64,000 bases of DNA from an uncultured Erysipelotrichaceae bacterium (GTDB lineage Bacteria; Bacillota_I; Bacilli_A; RFN20; CAG-826): contig CADAIJ010000002.1 of assembly GCA_902787955.1 (NCBI GenBank), positions 1 through 64,000 on the forward strand, written 5' to 3'. A model generated the notes under the pieces. The model did not search any database. It was not told where the DNA came from and saw only the letters and a program-made list of their open reading frames with translations. Positions 50,909-59,791 of the stretch are shown here, in pieces. The position numbers and the translations under genes were made by a program. Every line of letters begins with the position of its first letter. Position 1 is the first letter of the stretch.

Positions 50909-51041
50909 GAAAAGGGAGATACCATTTGGTGTCTGTAAGGGGCCTAGTATGAATTATTTAATAGCTTTGCAGACAGCTTATTCATATATGGTCTAGTCAT
51001 TTATTATTACATAATAAATTCAAATTCCTTCTCCCTTTTTC
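50909..51041 (+). ncRNA. Pseudoknotted structured RNA preceding the reverse transcriptase
   Basis: Closing stem: GAAAAGGGAGA (50909-50919) with TCTCCCTTTT (51030-51039). Inside: TGTCTGT (50930-50936) with GCAGACA (50969-50975); TATGAAT (50948-50954) with ATTCATA (50980-50986), extended by CTAG (50944-50947) with CTAG (50993-50996). The last two cross the first, making a pseudoknot. A further hairpin is ATTTATTAT (50999-51007), loop TAC, ATAATAAAT (51011-51019). A U-rich tract (51036-51048) follows, so the RNA may end by intrinsic termination just before the RT start. TACAAT (50895-50900) is a possible -10. Structure was found by eye; transcription is inferred. Confidence 0.7.
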
Positions 51042-51049
51042 TTTTTTAT

Positions 51050-52249
51050 ATGTTAGAGAAACTTTTAGACACTAAATCCTGGAACGAGTTTATTAAAAGT
51101 AAGTTAGATAATAATTACTCTTCTATTTTTACCAAGCGAAAAGTAAATAAGATTTTAGCTAATAATACTTATAAAGACATATCAAAATCAATTGTTGATG
51201 GTGAGTATCAATTTTCAATACCAATCAAACATATTATTTCGAAGAATTCTAGTTCAAAAAGAAGAGTAGTTTATCTTTTAACTTTAGAGGAATCATTCGT
51301 CTTAAAACATATATCCTATCTTTTATATCAATACGATGATTTATTCGCTCCAAATTTATATTCTTTTAGAAAGAAAACCGGAGTTAAATCAGCAATCAAT
51401 GAAATTAGGAAAAAACACAATTTGAGCGGACTATATGGGTATAAATTAGATATTTCAAACTATTTTAATAGCATTAATATCGATCTATTTTTAGATGAAT
51501 TAAAGGATAATGTCGATGATGATGTTTTTAATCTATTCTCTAAATTATATAGTGATAAAAGAGTTAGTTATCGTGGACAAATAATTGAGGAAAATAAAGG
51601 CGCAATGGCAGGTGTACCTTTATCTGCTTTTGCGGCGAACTTTTATATAAGAAATATTGATGAATTCTTCTATAAAGAAAAAGTATTTTATTTAAGATAT
51701 GCAGATGACATTATCTTCTTTGCTAAATCTAAGGATGATAGGGATAAATATATCATTGCTCTTAAGTCTTTATTAAACGAAAAACATCTTTCTATTAACG
51801 AAGATAAAGTTTCATATATTGAGCCAGGAGAATATTTTGAATTTCTTGGGTTTGGTTTTGATGGAAAAACAATTGATATTTCTAAACATTCTAAGCAGAA
51901 AATTAAAAGTAAGATCAAACGACAAGCGAGAAGACTTTTAATGTGGAAAGACAAAAAGAATCTACCACCAGAGAAAGCTTTAATTGCGTTAAATAAGAAA
52001 TTCAACAAAAAGTTCTATGGAAAAGTCGATAATGAAACATCTTGGTCTTATTGGTATTTTCCTATTATAAATACTAGTAAATCTCTAAAAGAGGTTGATA
52101 CTTATTTTCAAGATGAGCAAAGATATCTTTATACTGGACGTCATAATAAAATGAATTATAACAAGTGCCCGTATGAAACTTTAAAAGCGTGTGGGTACAA
52201 ACCTCTTGTTCATGAATATTTCGAATTTAGGAAAAATAAGGATAAATAA
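51050..52249 (+). CDS. Stand-alone reverse transcriptase, defence (DRT/unknown-group) type
   Basis: 399 residues. RT motifs: LYSFRKKTGVKSAI (fingers), YKLDISNYFNSI (motif A, D134), NKGAMAGVPLSAFAANFYI (motif B), YLRYADDIIFF (motif C, D219 D220), LSINEDKVSY (D) and FEFLGFGF (E). Residues about 280-399 are a basic then Trp/Tyr-rich C-terminal domain (SWSYWYFPIIN, RYLYTGRHNKMNYN). There is no maturase or endonuclease domain and no retron VTG motif. The ATG follows the U-tract of the upstream RNA without a Shine-Dalgarno. Single gene between the glycan operon and the gdpP operon, which fits a small defence insertion. Exact class needs a phylogeny. Confidence 0.88.
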   Translation: MLEKLLDTKSWNEFIKSKLDNNYSSIFTKRKVNKILANNTYKDISKSIVDGEYQFSIPIKHIISKNSSSKRRVVYLLTLEESFVLKHISYLLYQYDDLFAPNLYSFRKKTGVKSAINEIRKKHNLSGLYGYKLDISNYFNSINIDLFLDELKDNVDDDVFNLFSKLYSDKRVSYRGQIIEENKGAMAGVPLSAFAANFYIRNIDEFFYKEKVFYLRYADDIIFFAKSKDDRDKYIIALKSLLNEKHLSINEDKVSYIEPGEYFEFLGFGFDGKTIDISKHSKQKIKSKIKRQARRLLMWKDKKNLPPEKALIALNKKFNKKFYGKVDNETSWSYWYFPIINTSKSLKEVDTYFQDEQRYLYTGRHNKMNYNKCPYETLKACGYKPLVHEYFEFRKNKDK

Positions 52250-52293
52250 CTAATTTTTATATAGGAAATCGGTTCTTTTTAGATTTCTTATCG

Positions 52294-52314
52294 AAAAAGA
52301 AAATTATCTTTTTT
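52294..52314 (+). terminator. AT-only hairpin after the RT gene
   Basis: AAAAAGA pairs with TCTTTTT around AAATTA, followed by T. A second hairpin AGGAAATC/GATTTCTT (52263-52289) precedes it. Weak as terminators, but nothing else ends the RT transcript. Confidence 0.35.
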
Positions 52315-52330
52315 AACTTTTCTCACTTTA

Positions 52331-52361
52331 TTGTTTAATACTTTTCTTAAATTGTTATAAT
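52331..52361 (+). promoter_or_regulatory. Promoter of the gdpP operon, near-leaderless
   Basis: TTGTTT (52331-52336), 19-bp spacer, TATAAT (52356-52361). The ATG at 52371 is 9 nt after the -10 and has no Shine-Dalgarno. Confidence 0.55.
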
Positions 52362-52370
52362 TTAATAACT

Positions 52371-54404
52371 ATGAAAAAGTATATTAAGCGTTTCAAATTT
52401 ATTATCCTCATCTTTTTCATTATCGAAGTCATTCTCTATGCAGGCTTCTCTGTTTTCTATTATTTAGATCTTTTCGGCGCTAAAGCAATCTTAGAGAGCT
52501 ATGTTGATGTTATCTTCTATGGCGTGGCTGGTACTGCCATCATAAATTTACTTTTAACTTGGATTACATTACTTATCGTTTCTAGATCCAGAAGAGAAAC
52601 TGATTTAACTGCAGCTTCTTTACTTGGCGATGATATTCAAGAAGCATACAACTTTGGTGTTATTGGTTTAGTCATTGTTGATGAACATAATACAGTTTTA
52701 TGGACTAGTGAATTATTTAGAGACCGTAAAGTCGATATCTTAGACCATAACATTATTGAATGGCTCCCAGCTTTAGCGGAACTCCAAGACGCTTCTAGTG
52801 ATTCAGTTGTTACAGTTGAATTTAGTGATCGTAACTATGACGTTAAGTTTTTAAGTGACGCTGGATTATATATTTTTAAAGATACGACTGAATATCAATC
52901 CTTATCGACATTTGCGAAAAATGAAGCTGTTGTTTTAGGCTTTATCATGATTGATAACTTCTCAAATATTAACGAGAACGCTGATGACGCTAGTGACGTT
53001 ATTTCTAAAGTTAGAAATGCTATCTTTGAATATACTCAAGATTATAACGTCTTAATCCGTCGTTATAAAACCGATACTTATTTCATGGTTTGTAACTATG
53101 ACTCATTAAGAAAAATGATGGATGATAAATTCTCCATCTTAGATAAGATTCATGAAATTGGCGAAAAAGAACCAATTTGCCCAACTTTATCTATTGGTAT
53201 TGCTCATGACTTCCCAGGTGTTAATAAGTTAAATGAAATGGCTAGTAACGCTCTTGAAATATGTATGTCTCGTGGTGGTGACCAAGTCGTTGTTTCAAAA
53301 TACGGCGAGGATCTCCAGTATTTTGGTGGCAAATCTAAAGCAGTTGAAACTAGAAACAAAGTTAAAGTTAGAGTTATTTCTGACTCTGCTATGTCACTTA
53401 TTAAGAGTAGTGGCACCATCATTATTATGGGTCACACTGCAACCGATATGGACGCGATTGGTTCATGTTTAGGTATGAAAGCTATCTGTGAATACTGTAA
53501 TAAACCATCCTGGGTTGTATATGATCCACATAAAACTGAAAGTAAGACTAGAGGTGCTATGACTAGTGCCTTCTCTAGAGAAGAATTAGCAAAGATTACT
53601 TTGTCTCCATCCGATGCGATTGAAAAAGCTAAATCTAAATCTAATACCCTTCTTATTGTTTGTGACGTTCATAATCCAGATATGGTTTTATGTCCTCAAC
53701 TCCTTGATGAAGTCGATAAGATTATGATTATTGACCATCACCGTCGTACTGATAACTTTATTGAAAATAATATCTTCTGTCAGATTGACCCAGCGGCATC
53801 ATCTGCTTCTGAAATGGTTACAGAATATATTTTCTATTCTTCCGCTAACCCAAGAATCATTATTCCAACATCGTACGCTACAATTATGCTTTCTGGTATT
53901 TTCCTTGATTCTAACTATTTCAAATCTAAATCAACTTCTTCAAATACTTTTGAAGCATCCATGGTTCTTAAAGAATATGGTGCAGATAACTTTAAGGCTG
54001 ATGATTACCTTAAAGATGAATACGAAGAATACGCTCTTATCACTAAGATTACTTCTTCCTTAACTTCTCCATACTATGGAATTGTTTATTGTAAGGCTGA
54101 TGAAACAGATATTATTGAAAGAGCGACAATTGCTAAAGTTGCTAACCAATGTATGCAAATGAAGGGTGTTAATGCCGCGTTTGTTATTGGTCGAATCTCA
54201 GAAAAAGAAGTCAATGTTTCCTGCCGTAGTGATGGTACTATTAGCGTTCAACTTTTAGCAGAAAAGATGAATGGTGGTGGACATCAACATAGTGCGGCGG
54301 CTACATTTAAAAACTTAACTATCGACGAAGTCGAAAGTAGACTCCTCGATGTACTCAAAGAATACTTGAATGACGCTAGAGCCGTTCCAGTAGAAAGGAA
54401 GTAA
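52371..54404 (+). CDS. gdpP: Cyclic-di-AMP phosphodiesterase GdpP (DHH family)
   Basis: 677 residues. Two transmembrane helices (about 10-30, 45-70), a PAS-like domain (about 85-170), a degenerate GGDEF domain (about 175-310, with SRGGDQVVV in place of GGDEF), and DHH/DHHA1 phosphodiesterase domains (about 335-670). Metal-binding motifs: [27 protein letters not shown], and [12 protein letters not shown] at the end. It hydrolyses c-di-AMP to pApA and so tunes osmolyte and wall homeostasis. First gene of a conserved operon with rplI (4-bp gap), dnaB and walJ. Confidence 0.96.
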   Translation: MKKYIKRFKFIILIFFIIEVILYAGFSVFYYLDLFGAKAILESYVDVIFYGVAGTAIINLLLTWITLLIVSRSRRETDLTAASLLGDDIQEAYNFGVIGLVIVDEHNTVLWTSELFRDRKVDILDHNIIEWLPALAELQDASSDSVVTVEFSDRNYDVKFLSDAGLYIFKDTTEYQSLSTFAKNEAVVLGFIMIDNFSNINENADDASDVISKVRNAIFEYTQDYNVLIRRYKTDTYFMVCNYDSLRKMMDDKFSILDKIHEIGEKEPICPTLSIGIAHDFPGVNKLNEMASNALEICMSRGGDQVVVSKYGEDLQYFGGKSKAVETRNKVKVRVISDSAMSLIKSSGTIIIMGHTATDMDAIGSCLGMKAICEYCNKPSWVVYDPHKTESKTRGAMTSAFSREELAKITLSPSDAIEKAKSKSNTLLIVCDVHNPDMVLCPQLLDEVDKIMIIDHHRRTDNFIENNIFCQIDPAASSASEMVTEYIFYSSANPRIIIPTSYATIMLSGIFLDSNYFKSKSTSSNTFEASMVLKEYGADNFKADDYLKDEYEEYALITKITSSLTSPYYGIVYCKADETDIIERATIAKVANQCMQMKGVNAAFVIGRISEKEVNVSCRSDGTISVQLLAEKMNGGGHQHSAAATFKNLTIDEVESRLLDVLKEYLNDARAVPVERK

Positions 54405-54408
54405 TTAT

Positions 54409-54858
54409 ATGAAGGTTATCCTTTTAAAAGATGTTAAAGGCATCGGTAAAAAAGATGCTACAGTAGAAGTTAAAGATGGCTATGCATCTAATTATCTTAT
54501 TCCTCGCGGATTAGCAGTTAAATTAACTGAAGGTTCTAAAAATGTTTTAAATAAACAGCAAGAAGATCGCAAACTTAAAGACGCTGAAGATAAAGCTTTA
54601 GCGGAACAAGTTGCGGTTAAACTTGAATCTATTACTCTTGAATTTAAAGCTAATACCGGTGCTGATGAAAAAATGTTTGGTACAATTTCCTTTAAACAAA
54701 TTGAAGAAGAACTCAAAGCCAAACATAATATTGTTATTGATAAACGTAAATTTATCGATAAAACTCCTGTTGACCGTTTAGGTTATACAAAACTTAGAAT
54801 TGAATTATATAAAGGTGTGGTGGGAACTGTTACTGTACACGTTTCATCCAGTAAATAA
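54409..54858 (+). CDS. rplI: 50S ribosomal protein bL9
   Basis: 149 residues, full length. The N-terminal domain [36 protein letters not shown] carries the bL9 signature in its first 40 residues; a central helix and C-terminal domain follow ([26 protein letters not shown]). Binds 23S rRNA at the L1-stalk base. AAGGAAG precedes the ATG; 2 bp before dnaB. Confidence 0.98.
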   Translation: MKVILLKDVKGIGKKDATVEVKDGYASNYLIPRGLAVKLTEGSKNVLNKQQEDRKLKDAEDKALAEQVAVKLESITLEFKANTGADEKMFGTISFKQIEEELKAKHNIVIDKRKFIDKTPVDRLGYTKLRIELYKGVVGTVTVHVSSSK

Positions 54859-54860
54859 TT

Positions 54861-56351
54861 ATGGCAGAGATTAAGAAATCACAATTACCACATAACTACG
54901 AAGCTGAAAAAGCTGTTTTAGGTGCGATGTTACGTTCATCCACTATTTTAAATGACGCCGCTTCTAGATTAGCAGTGGATGATTTCTTTGATGAAAAACC
55001 TGCTCATAGAATCATCTTTGGAGCGATGCAAAAACTCTATAAAGAGTCTGTTCCTGTTGATGTTCAAACCGTTGTTCAAGAACTTATCAATATCAAAGAA
55101 TTTGATAATGTTGGTGGCATTGAATATCTAAGCGAATTAGCGGATTCTATTATTACTTTTGCTAACGTCCCAACTTATATTAAGAATATCCGTGATTGTT
55201 CAATTATGCGTAAGTTTTTACTTACTTTAGATGAAATTGAACTCGATTATTTAAAGAATCCACTTGAAGATCCTAACAATTTCTTAAACATTGCTGAATC
55301 TAAAATTAACCGCGCAACTGAGATGAGAAATATCGCTGATTTTAGACCTGCTAAAGAAATTGCTAACTCTCTTGCTAACCAATTAGCGAACTTAAAAGTT
55401 ACTGATACTGATGATACAGTTACCGGAGTTCCTACTGGTTATTCTAAACTTAATAAGATTACCCATGGTTTCCAAAAAGATAACTTCATCGTTTTAGCCG
55501 CTCGTACTGGTGTTGGTAAAACTGCTTTATCTTTAAATTTAGCATTTAACGCTGCAGTTCGTGGTTATCCAGTTGCCTATTTCTCACTTGAAATGAGCGC
55601 AGAGGATTTATTTAAACGTTTAGTTTCTGGTGATTCTAACGTTCAATATAATACCCTTTTAACTGGTTACCATTTAGGTAGAGATGAAAGACTTAAATTA
55701 CAACAAAGTTGTAACCGTATTGGTGCGTTAAAATTCTATGTTGAAGAAACAACCGGTATTAACTTAATTGAACTTGTTGCAAAAGTTAAAAAACTTAAAG
55801 CGAATGAACCAGATTTAGCCTTAGTATTTGTGGACTATATTGGTTTAGTTAAAGTTACTGGTTTAAAGAATAATGCGTCTCGTCAACTTGAGATTCAAGA
55901 AATCTCTACGACCTTAAAGAAACTCGCTCTTGAATTACATATTACTATCGTTTGTGTTGCTCAACTTAACCGTAACGTTGAACAACGTGGTGGTGAACCA
56001 ATGCTAAGTGACCTTCGTGAATCTGGTTCCTTAGAGCAAGATGCTGATATTGTTATGTTACTTGCGGAAGCTAAAGCTCAAAGTCCAAAAGCTTTTGGTA
56101 GAGGTAATAAAGAACAAGAAGATAACATTAATCAAATTAACTCCGCGATTGAAACTGTTGCGATTAAAGAAGGTGGTAGCAGTGCTAAAATCATTAACGT
56201 TATCATTGCGAAAAACCGTGCTGGTCAACAAGGTAGAGTTCCTCTTTTATTCCGTAAAGACTACGTTAAATTTGATACACCTTCACCTGAGAGTGAATCC
56301 GCTCTTGAATCAATTGAATCCGCTAGACTTGATTATTTAGCTGGCGAATAA
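54861..56351 (+). CDS. dnaB: Replicative DNA helicase DnaB
   Basis: 496 residues. N-terminal helical domain (about 1-155, LPHNYEAEKAVLGAML), linker, then the RecA-like hexameric helicase: Walker A AARTGVGKTAL (about 213-222), VAYFSLEMSAEDL, Walker B LALVFVDYIGLV, VAQLNRNVEQR, LRESGSLEQDAD, IIAKNRAGQQG. Unwinds DNA at the replication fork. About 40 residues longer than usual because of a polar insert (RGNKEQEDNINQINSA) between the DAD motif and the final motif. No own Shine-Dalgarno; coupled to rplI. Confidence 0.97.
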   Translation: MAEIKKSQLPHNYEAEKAVLGAMLRSSTILNDAASRLAVDDFFDEKPAHRIIFGAMQKLYKESVPVDVQTVVQELINIKEFDNVGGIEYLSELADSIITFANVPTYIKNIRDCSIMRKFLLTLDEIELDYLKNPLEDPNNFLNIAESKINRATEMRNIADFRPAKEIANSLANQLANLKVTDTDDTVTGVPTGYSKLNKITHGFQKDNFIVLAARTGVGKTALSLNLAFNAAVRGYPVAYFSLEMSAEDLFKRLVSGDSNVQYNTLLTGYHLGRDERLKLQQSCNRIGALKFYVEETTGINLIELVAKVKKLKANEPDLALVFVDYIGLVKVTGLKNNASRQLEIQEISTTLKKLALELHITIVCVAQLNRNVEQRGGEPMLSDLRESGSLEQDADIVMLLAEAKAQSPKAFGRGNKEQEDNINQINSAIETVAIKEGGSSAKIINVIIAKNRAGQQGRVPLLFRKDYVKFDTPSPESESALESIESARLDYLAGE

Positions 56352-56352
56352 T

Positions 56353-57105
56353 ATGAAATTTTATATTTTAGGCTCCGGATCAGGAGGGAACTGCACCATT
56401 TTTGAAGATGATGGTGTCCTTCTCCTCATTGATATGGGCCTTTCTTTTAAAAGACTTAAAGAAGGACTTAAGTTAATTAATAAAAATGTCATTGATTTAG
56501 ACTGTGTTCTTTTAACTCATGAACATAGTGATCACACCTTAGGATTAAAATACGTTTATCCTCTTCCTATTTATTGCACAAAAGGTACTTATGATAACGA
56601 TTCAGTTGAGAATATAGTTCCTTATCAAGAATTTAAGATTAAAGATTTAAGAGTAATTCCGGTCTCTACTTCTCATGATGTAATTGATCCAGTTGGCTTT
56701 GTTTTGATTAATAAAAAGAATGAAAAACTAGTCTATATTACTGATAGTGGATATATTCCTGATGAAACAATCCCTTATCTTATTGGAGCGGATTACTACA
56801 TCTTTGAATCTAACCATGATATCGAGATGGAATTAAACGCGAAACGAAGTATGAGAACGAAGAAAAGGATTATGTCTGATTTTGGGCACTTATCTAATGA
56901 AGATTCCGCGAATTATTTAGCAGACTTAATTAGAGAAAACACAAAAGAAATAGTCTTAGCGCATATATCTCGCGAAGCTAACACTCATGAACTAGCCTTA
57001 GAGACTCATCTAAGGATATATAAAGAAAGAAATATTGATATATCTAATATAAAAATCCACTGCGCTGATCAATTTGAAATAGTAAGTGGGGGGAATAAAA
57101 AATAG
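56353..57105 (+). CDS. walJ: WalJ/YycJ-type metallo-beta-lactamase-fold hydrolase
   Basis: 250 residues. Metal-binding motif LTHEHSDHTLG, then VSTSHD, ITDSGY and LAHISREAN; GSGSGGNCTIF at the N-terminus. YycJ/WalJ proteins are Firmicute exonuclease-like enzymes linked to DNA replication/cell-wall coordination. One base separates it from dnaB. No walRK genes are near; here it sits with the replication genes. Confidence 0.9.
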   Translation: MKFYILGSGSGGNCTIFEDDGVLLLIDMGLSFKRLKEGLKLINKNVIDLDCVLLTHEHSDHTLGLKYVYPLPIYCTKGTYDNDSVENIVPYQEFKIKDLRVIPVSTSHDVIDPVGFVLINKKNEKLVYITDSGYIPDETIPYLIGADYYIFESNHDIEMELNAKRSMRTKKRIMSDFGHLSNEDSANYLADLIRENTKEIVLAHISREANTHELALETHLRIYKERNIDISNIKIHCADQFEIVSGGNKK

Positions 57106-57136
57106 TCGACTTCTTATATGGAAATTGACTATTTTT
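57099..57136. terminator. Bidirectional terminator between convergent genes
   Basis: AAAATAGTC (57099-57107, holding the walJ stop codon) pairs with GACTATTTT (57127-57135), with T-rich sequence after it. The minus-strand gene's stop overlaps the right arm. Confidence 0.65.
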
Positions 57137-57929
57137 ATTTAATTAATCCGAAGTGTCTCATCGCGTTTGCCCAACCGTCATTATCAATATCGGTTGTAAC
57201 ATAATCTGCGACCGCCTTTACTTGAGCAATTCCGTTTCCCATTGCTACTGAAGTTCCAGTGAATTGGAGCATTTCAATATCGTTAGGATTATCACCAATT
57301 GACATCGCATTTTCTGGAGTGTAACCATAATACTCTAAAACTGCTAAGATACCTTTCGCTTTATCGCTATCTTTCAGCATAATATCAACAGCGAATTCGT
57401 CCCATCTTGCGGATTTACAAGATTGAAGGTGAGGTAGGAATAAACTTTCATCAAGTTCATCGCAGAAGGCAATCATTTGATAAACTGTTCTATCGTAATG
57501 ATCTGGGAATGAACGTGGTTGAGGGAATCTAGTGTTATATTTTTCGTGAGCGGATATAACCCTATCATCAACATAGTTGATATGACCTTCACTTTCTTCA
57601 ATAAGAGTTAAACCGAATTTAAGTCTTTTGGAGAATTTAATCATAACATCAACGACATTCTCAGGTATTGGGTAACGATAGATGATTTTATCATCGATAA
57701 TTGCACATGAACCATTCATAACGATAAGACCGTCCGGAGTAACTATATCGAGAATTCCAGTTTTTCGAACTAAATAATAGTTTCGACCAGAACATAGAAA
57801 GACTTTAATGCCGTTAGCTTGCATTTCTTTGATTGCTTTAATCGCGCTTTCAGGAACACATTTAGTCTTATGTGAATAAAGTGTTTGATCAATATCAGTA
57901 AAGACAATCTTAATATCTTTTTTATCCAT
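57135..57929 (-). CDS. Cof-type HAD phosphatase
   Basis: 264 residues, HAD subfamily IIB. Motif I VFTDIDQTL (DxD), motif II FLCSGRN, conserved Lys in KDSDKAKGI, motif IV SIGDNPNDIEML, and MGNGIAQVKAVADYVT. Cytoplasmic; such enzymes dephosphorylate sugar phosphates, flavin or pyridoxal phosphate. Strong AAAGGAGG 8 nt before the ATG. Divergent from 57996. Confidence 0.93.
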   Translation of the reverse strand: MDKKDIKIVFTDIDQTLYSHKTKCVPESAIKAIKEMQANGIKVFLCSGRNYYLVRKTGILDIVTPDGLIVMNGSCAIIDDKIIYRYPIPENVVDVMIKFSKRLKFGLTLIEESEGHINYVDDRVISAHEKYNTRFPQPRSFPDHYDRTVYQMIAFCDELDESLFLPHLQSCKSARWDEFAVDIMLKDSDKAKGILAVLEYYGYTPENAMSIGDNPNDIEMLQFTGTSVAMGNGIAQVKAVADYVTTDIDNDGWANAMRHFGLIK

Positions 57930-57959
57930 CTATAACTTCCTCCTTTCCTTATCTAGTTA

Positions 57960-57988
57960 TTGAATATAACTAATTTTTCTTTTACACT
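57960..57988 (+). promoter_or_regulatory. Promoter with leaderless geometry
   Basis: TTGAAT (57960-57965), 17-bp spacer, TACACT (57983-57988). The ATG at 57996 is 7 nt downstream, without a Shine-Dalgarno. Confidence 0.5.
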
Positions 57989-57995
57989 TATTTCT

Positions 57996-58334
57996 ATGAA
58001 ATACGATGAATGGTCTAACCTAGAAACTAAGAAGGATAAAGATAACCCTCTTACAGATTATTATATTTACCCATCAGGCGAAATGTTTTTCGTAGAACCT
58101 GCATTTTATACCCAATTAAATTTTTTAAAGGTTCTTTACCCTGATAAGTTACCCGAAATTATAGATGAAATGGAAAGAATAGTAAAGCGCGCGAAGAAAG
58201 TTATCTTTTGCCACGATTACGAACACCCTCTTATTCAAAAAGAAGGATTCATCTATATTGAGATAAATGATGTCACTGACCCCCTCCAAATTTACGTCGA
58301 AGATAAGTCTAGAGGCTCAGATTATGGCGACTAA
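57996..58334 (+). CDS. Small cytoplasmic protein, unknown
   Basis: 112 residues from 57996 (MKYDEWSNLE); the frame extends to a TTG at 57960 that lies in the promoter. Acidic, mixed alpha/beta, no signal peptide or cysteines clusters. Contains FCHDYEHPLIQKEG and a C-terminal acidic tail. I do not recognise the family. It has its own promoter with leaderless geometry. Confidence 0.6.
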   Translation: MKYDEWSNLETKKDKDNPLTDYYIYPSGEMFFVEPAFYTQLNFLKVLYPDKLPEIIDEMERIVKRAKKVIFCHDYEHPLIQKEGFIYIEINDVTDPLQIYVEDKSRGSDYGD

Positions 58335-58410
58335 TTAAATTCGTAATTATCTAATTTGAAAATAACTCGATTTTATCGCATAATATCCTTGCAGTAGGGA
58401 GTGTCGATAT

Positions 58411-59718
58411 ATGAACATGACGTTTGTAGGGATGGGATACGTTGGCCTAGTCAACAGTGTCATTTTAGCGTCCTATAATCACAATATTATCGGCTTTGAC
58501 ATTGATAAAGAAAAAATCTCTTTATTAAAGCAAGGCGTATCGACAATTGAAGAACCAAATCTTCAAACTCTTTTAACTGAAGCTCAACATAATCTTAGAT
58601 TCACTTCTAACGCGAAAGATGCGATTAGAGGTAGCAATGTTATCGTTATCTGTGTGGACACTCCTCAAGGTAAAGATGGAGAACCAGATTTAACTCATTT
58701 CTATGAAGTTTTAGATGAGATTGCGGATAATGCTACTCAAAACTGCTGCATTATCATTCGTTCTACAGTTCCTGTAGGCACTAATAGATTAACTAAGAAG
58801 TATTTAGAATCGAAATGCAATTATAGATTCCAAGTTATTTCTATGCCGGAATTTTTATCTCAAGGTAACGCGGTTAAAGACACAATTAATCCAAGTCGTT
58901 TAGTTATTGGTGTTACTTCTCCAGAAGCGGAAATTTTTGCTAAATCTTTAGCTGGTATTTTTGTTAATAAGAAAGTTCCGTTATTAGTTACAACACCTGA
59001 AACTGCTGAATTAATTAAATACGCTTCTAATTCATTCTTAGCAATGAAGATTTCATATATTAATTCAATCTCTCGTTTATGCGATAAAGTAGACGCTGAT
59101 ATTGATAAAGTAGCGTTAGGAATGTCATTAGATCCACGTATTGGCCCTTCTTTCTTAAAAGCAGGTGTTGGTTATGGTGGTTCATGCTTCCCAAAAGACA
59201 CGAACGGATTATATTGGATTAGTGATGATAACGCTGTTCCTCTTGATTTAGTAAAAGCCACTATCACTGAAAACGATGCCCAAATTAAATATTTCTTAGA
59301 TAAAATAACTAAACGCTTTAAATCACTTAACAATCTAAAGATCGCTGTTTTTGGAGTGGGCTTTAAAGGCGGAACTGAAGACGTTCGTAATTCTCCTGCT
59401 ATTCCAATTGTTAAATATTTACTTGAAAAAGGTGCCTATATTAATCTTTATGATCCATTAGCAGAAGAAAACTTCCATAAAGTATTCTCTCGTCACACTC
59501 ATATTGCGTATTTAGATTATCCACAAGACGCATTAAAGAATTCTGATTTTGTTATTATCCTTAATGATAGTGATGAATTTAAAAAATTAACTGCTGATTT
59601 CTATATTGAAAATATGAAACGTCCAATTATCTTTGATGGTCGTAACTTATATAAAGTTGAAGATATGAAAGGCACTGAATATTATTCAATAGGCCGTCCA
59701 TCCTTAAAGAAAAAATAA
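58411..59718 (+). CDS. UDP-glucose 6-dehydrogenase-type nucleotide-sugar dehydrogenase
   Basis: 435 residues. NAD-binding MTFVGMGYVGLVNSVILA, IVICVDTPQ, IIRSTVPVGT, MPEFLSQGNAV, ELIKYASNSFLAMKISYIN, and the catalytic cysteine in GYGGSCFPKD. The C-terminal UDP-binding domain has GVGFKGGTEDVRNSP. It oxidises UDP-glucose to UDP-glucuronate (GDP-mannose or UDP-ManNAc are alternatives), feeding surface polysaccharide. TAGGGAG lies 11 nt before the ATG; a second ATG at 58417 is possible. Monocistronic. Confidence 0.93.
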   Translation: MNMTFVGMGYVGLVNSVILASYNHNIIGFDIDKEKISLLKQGVSTIEEPNLQTLLTEAQHNLRFTSNAKDAIRGSNVIVICVDTPQGKDGEPDLTHFYEVLDEIADNATQNCCIIIRSTVPVGTNRLTKKYLESKCNYRFQVISMPEFLSQGNAVKDTINPSRLVIGVTSPEAEIFAKSLAGIFVNKKVPLLVTTPETAELIKYASNSFLAMKISYINSISRLCDKVDADIDKVALGMSLDPRIGPSFLKAGVGYGGSCFPKDTNGLYWISDDNAVPLDLVKATITENDAQIKYFLDKITKRFKSLNNLKIAVFGVGFKGGTEDVRNSPAIPIVKYLLEKGAYINLYDPLAEENFHKVFSRHTHIAYLDYPQDALKNSDFVIILNDSDEFKKLTADFYIENMKRPIIFDGRNLYKVEDMKGTEYYSIGRPSLKKK

Positions 59719-59742
59719 AAGGTAGATAATAAAAAAAGAAAC

Positions 59743-59762
59743 GTATCCAAATGGATACTTTT
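59743..59762. terminator. Bidirectional terminator
   Basis: GTATCC (59743-59748) pairs with GGATAC (59753-59758), loop AAAT, T-rich after and A-run before. Lies between convergent genes 58411 and 59792. Confidence 0.75.
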
Positions 59763-59791
59763 CTTTACGAAAGGAGCACAAGACCAGCTAA

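Noticed and set aside
51050-52249. Retron, group II intron maturase or diversity-generating retroelement
   Set aside because: No VTG or NAxxH retron motifs, no maturase/endonuclease domain or intron domain V, and no variable/template repeat pair or Avd gene seen nearby.
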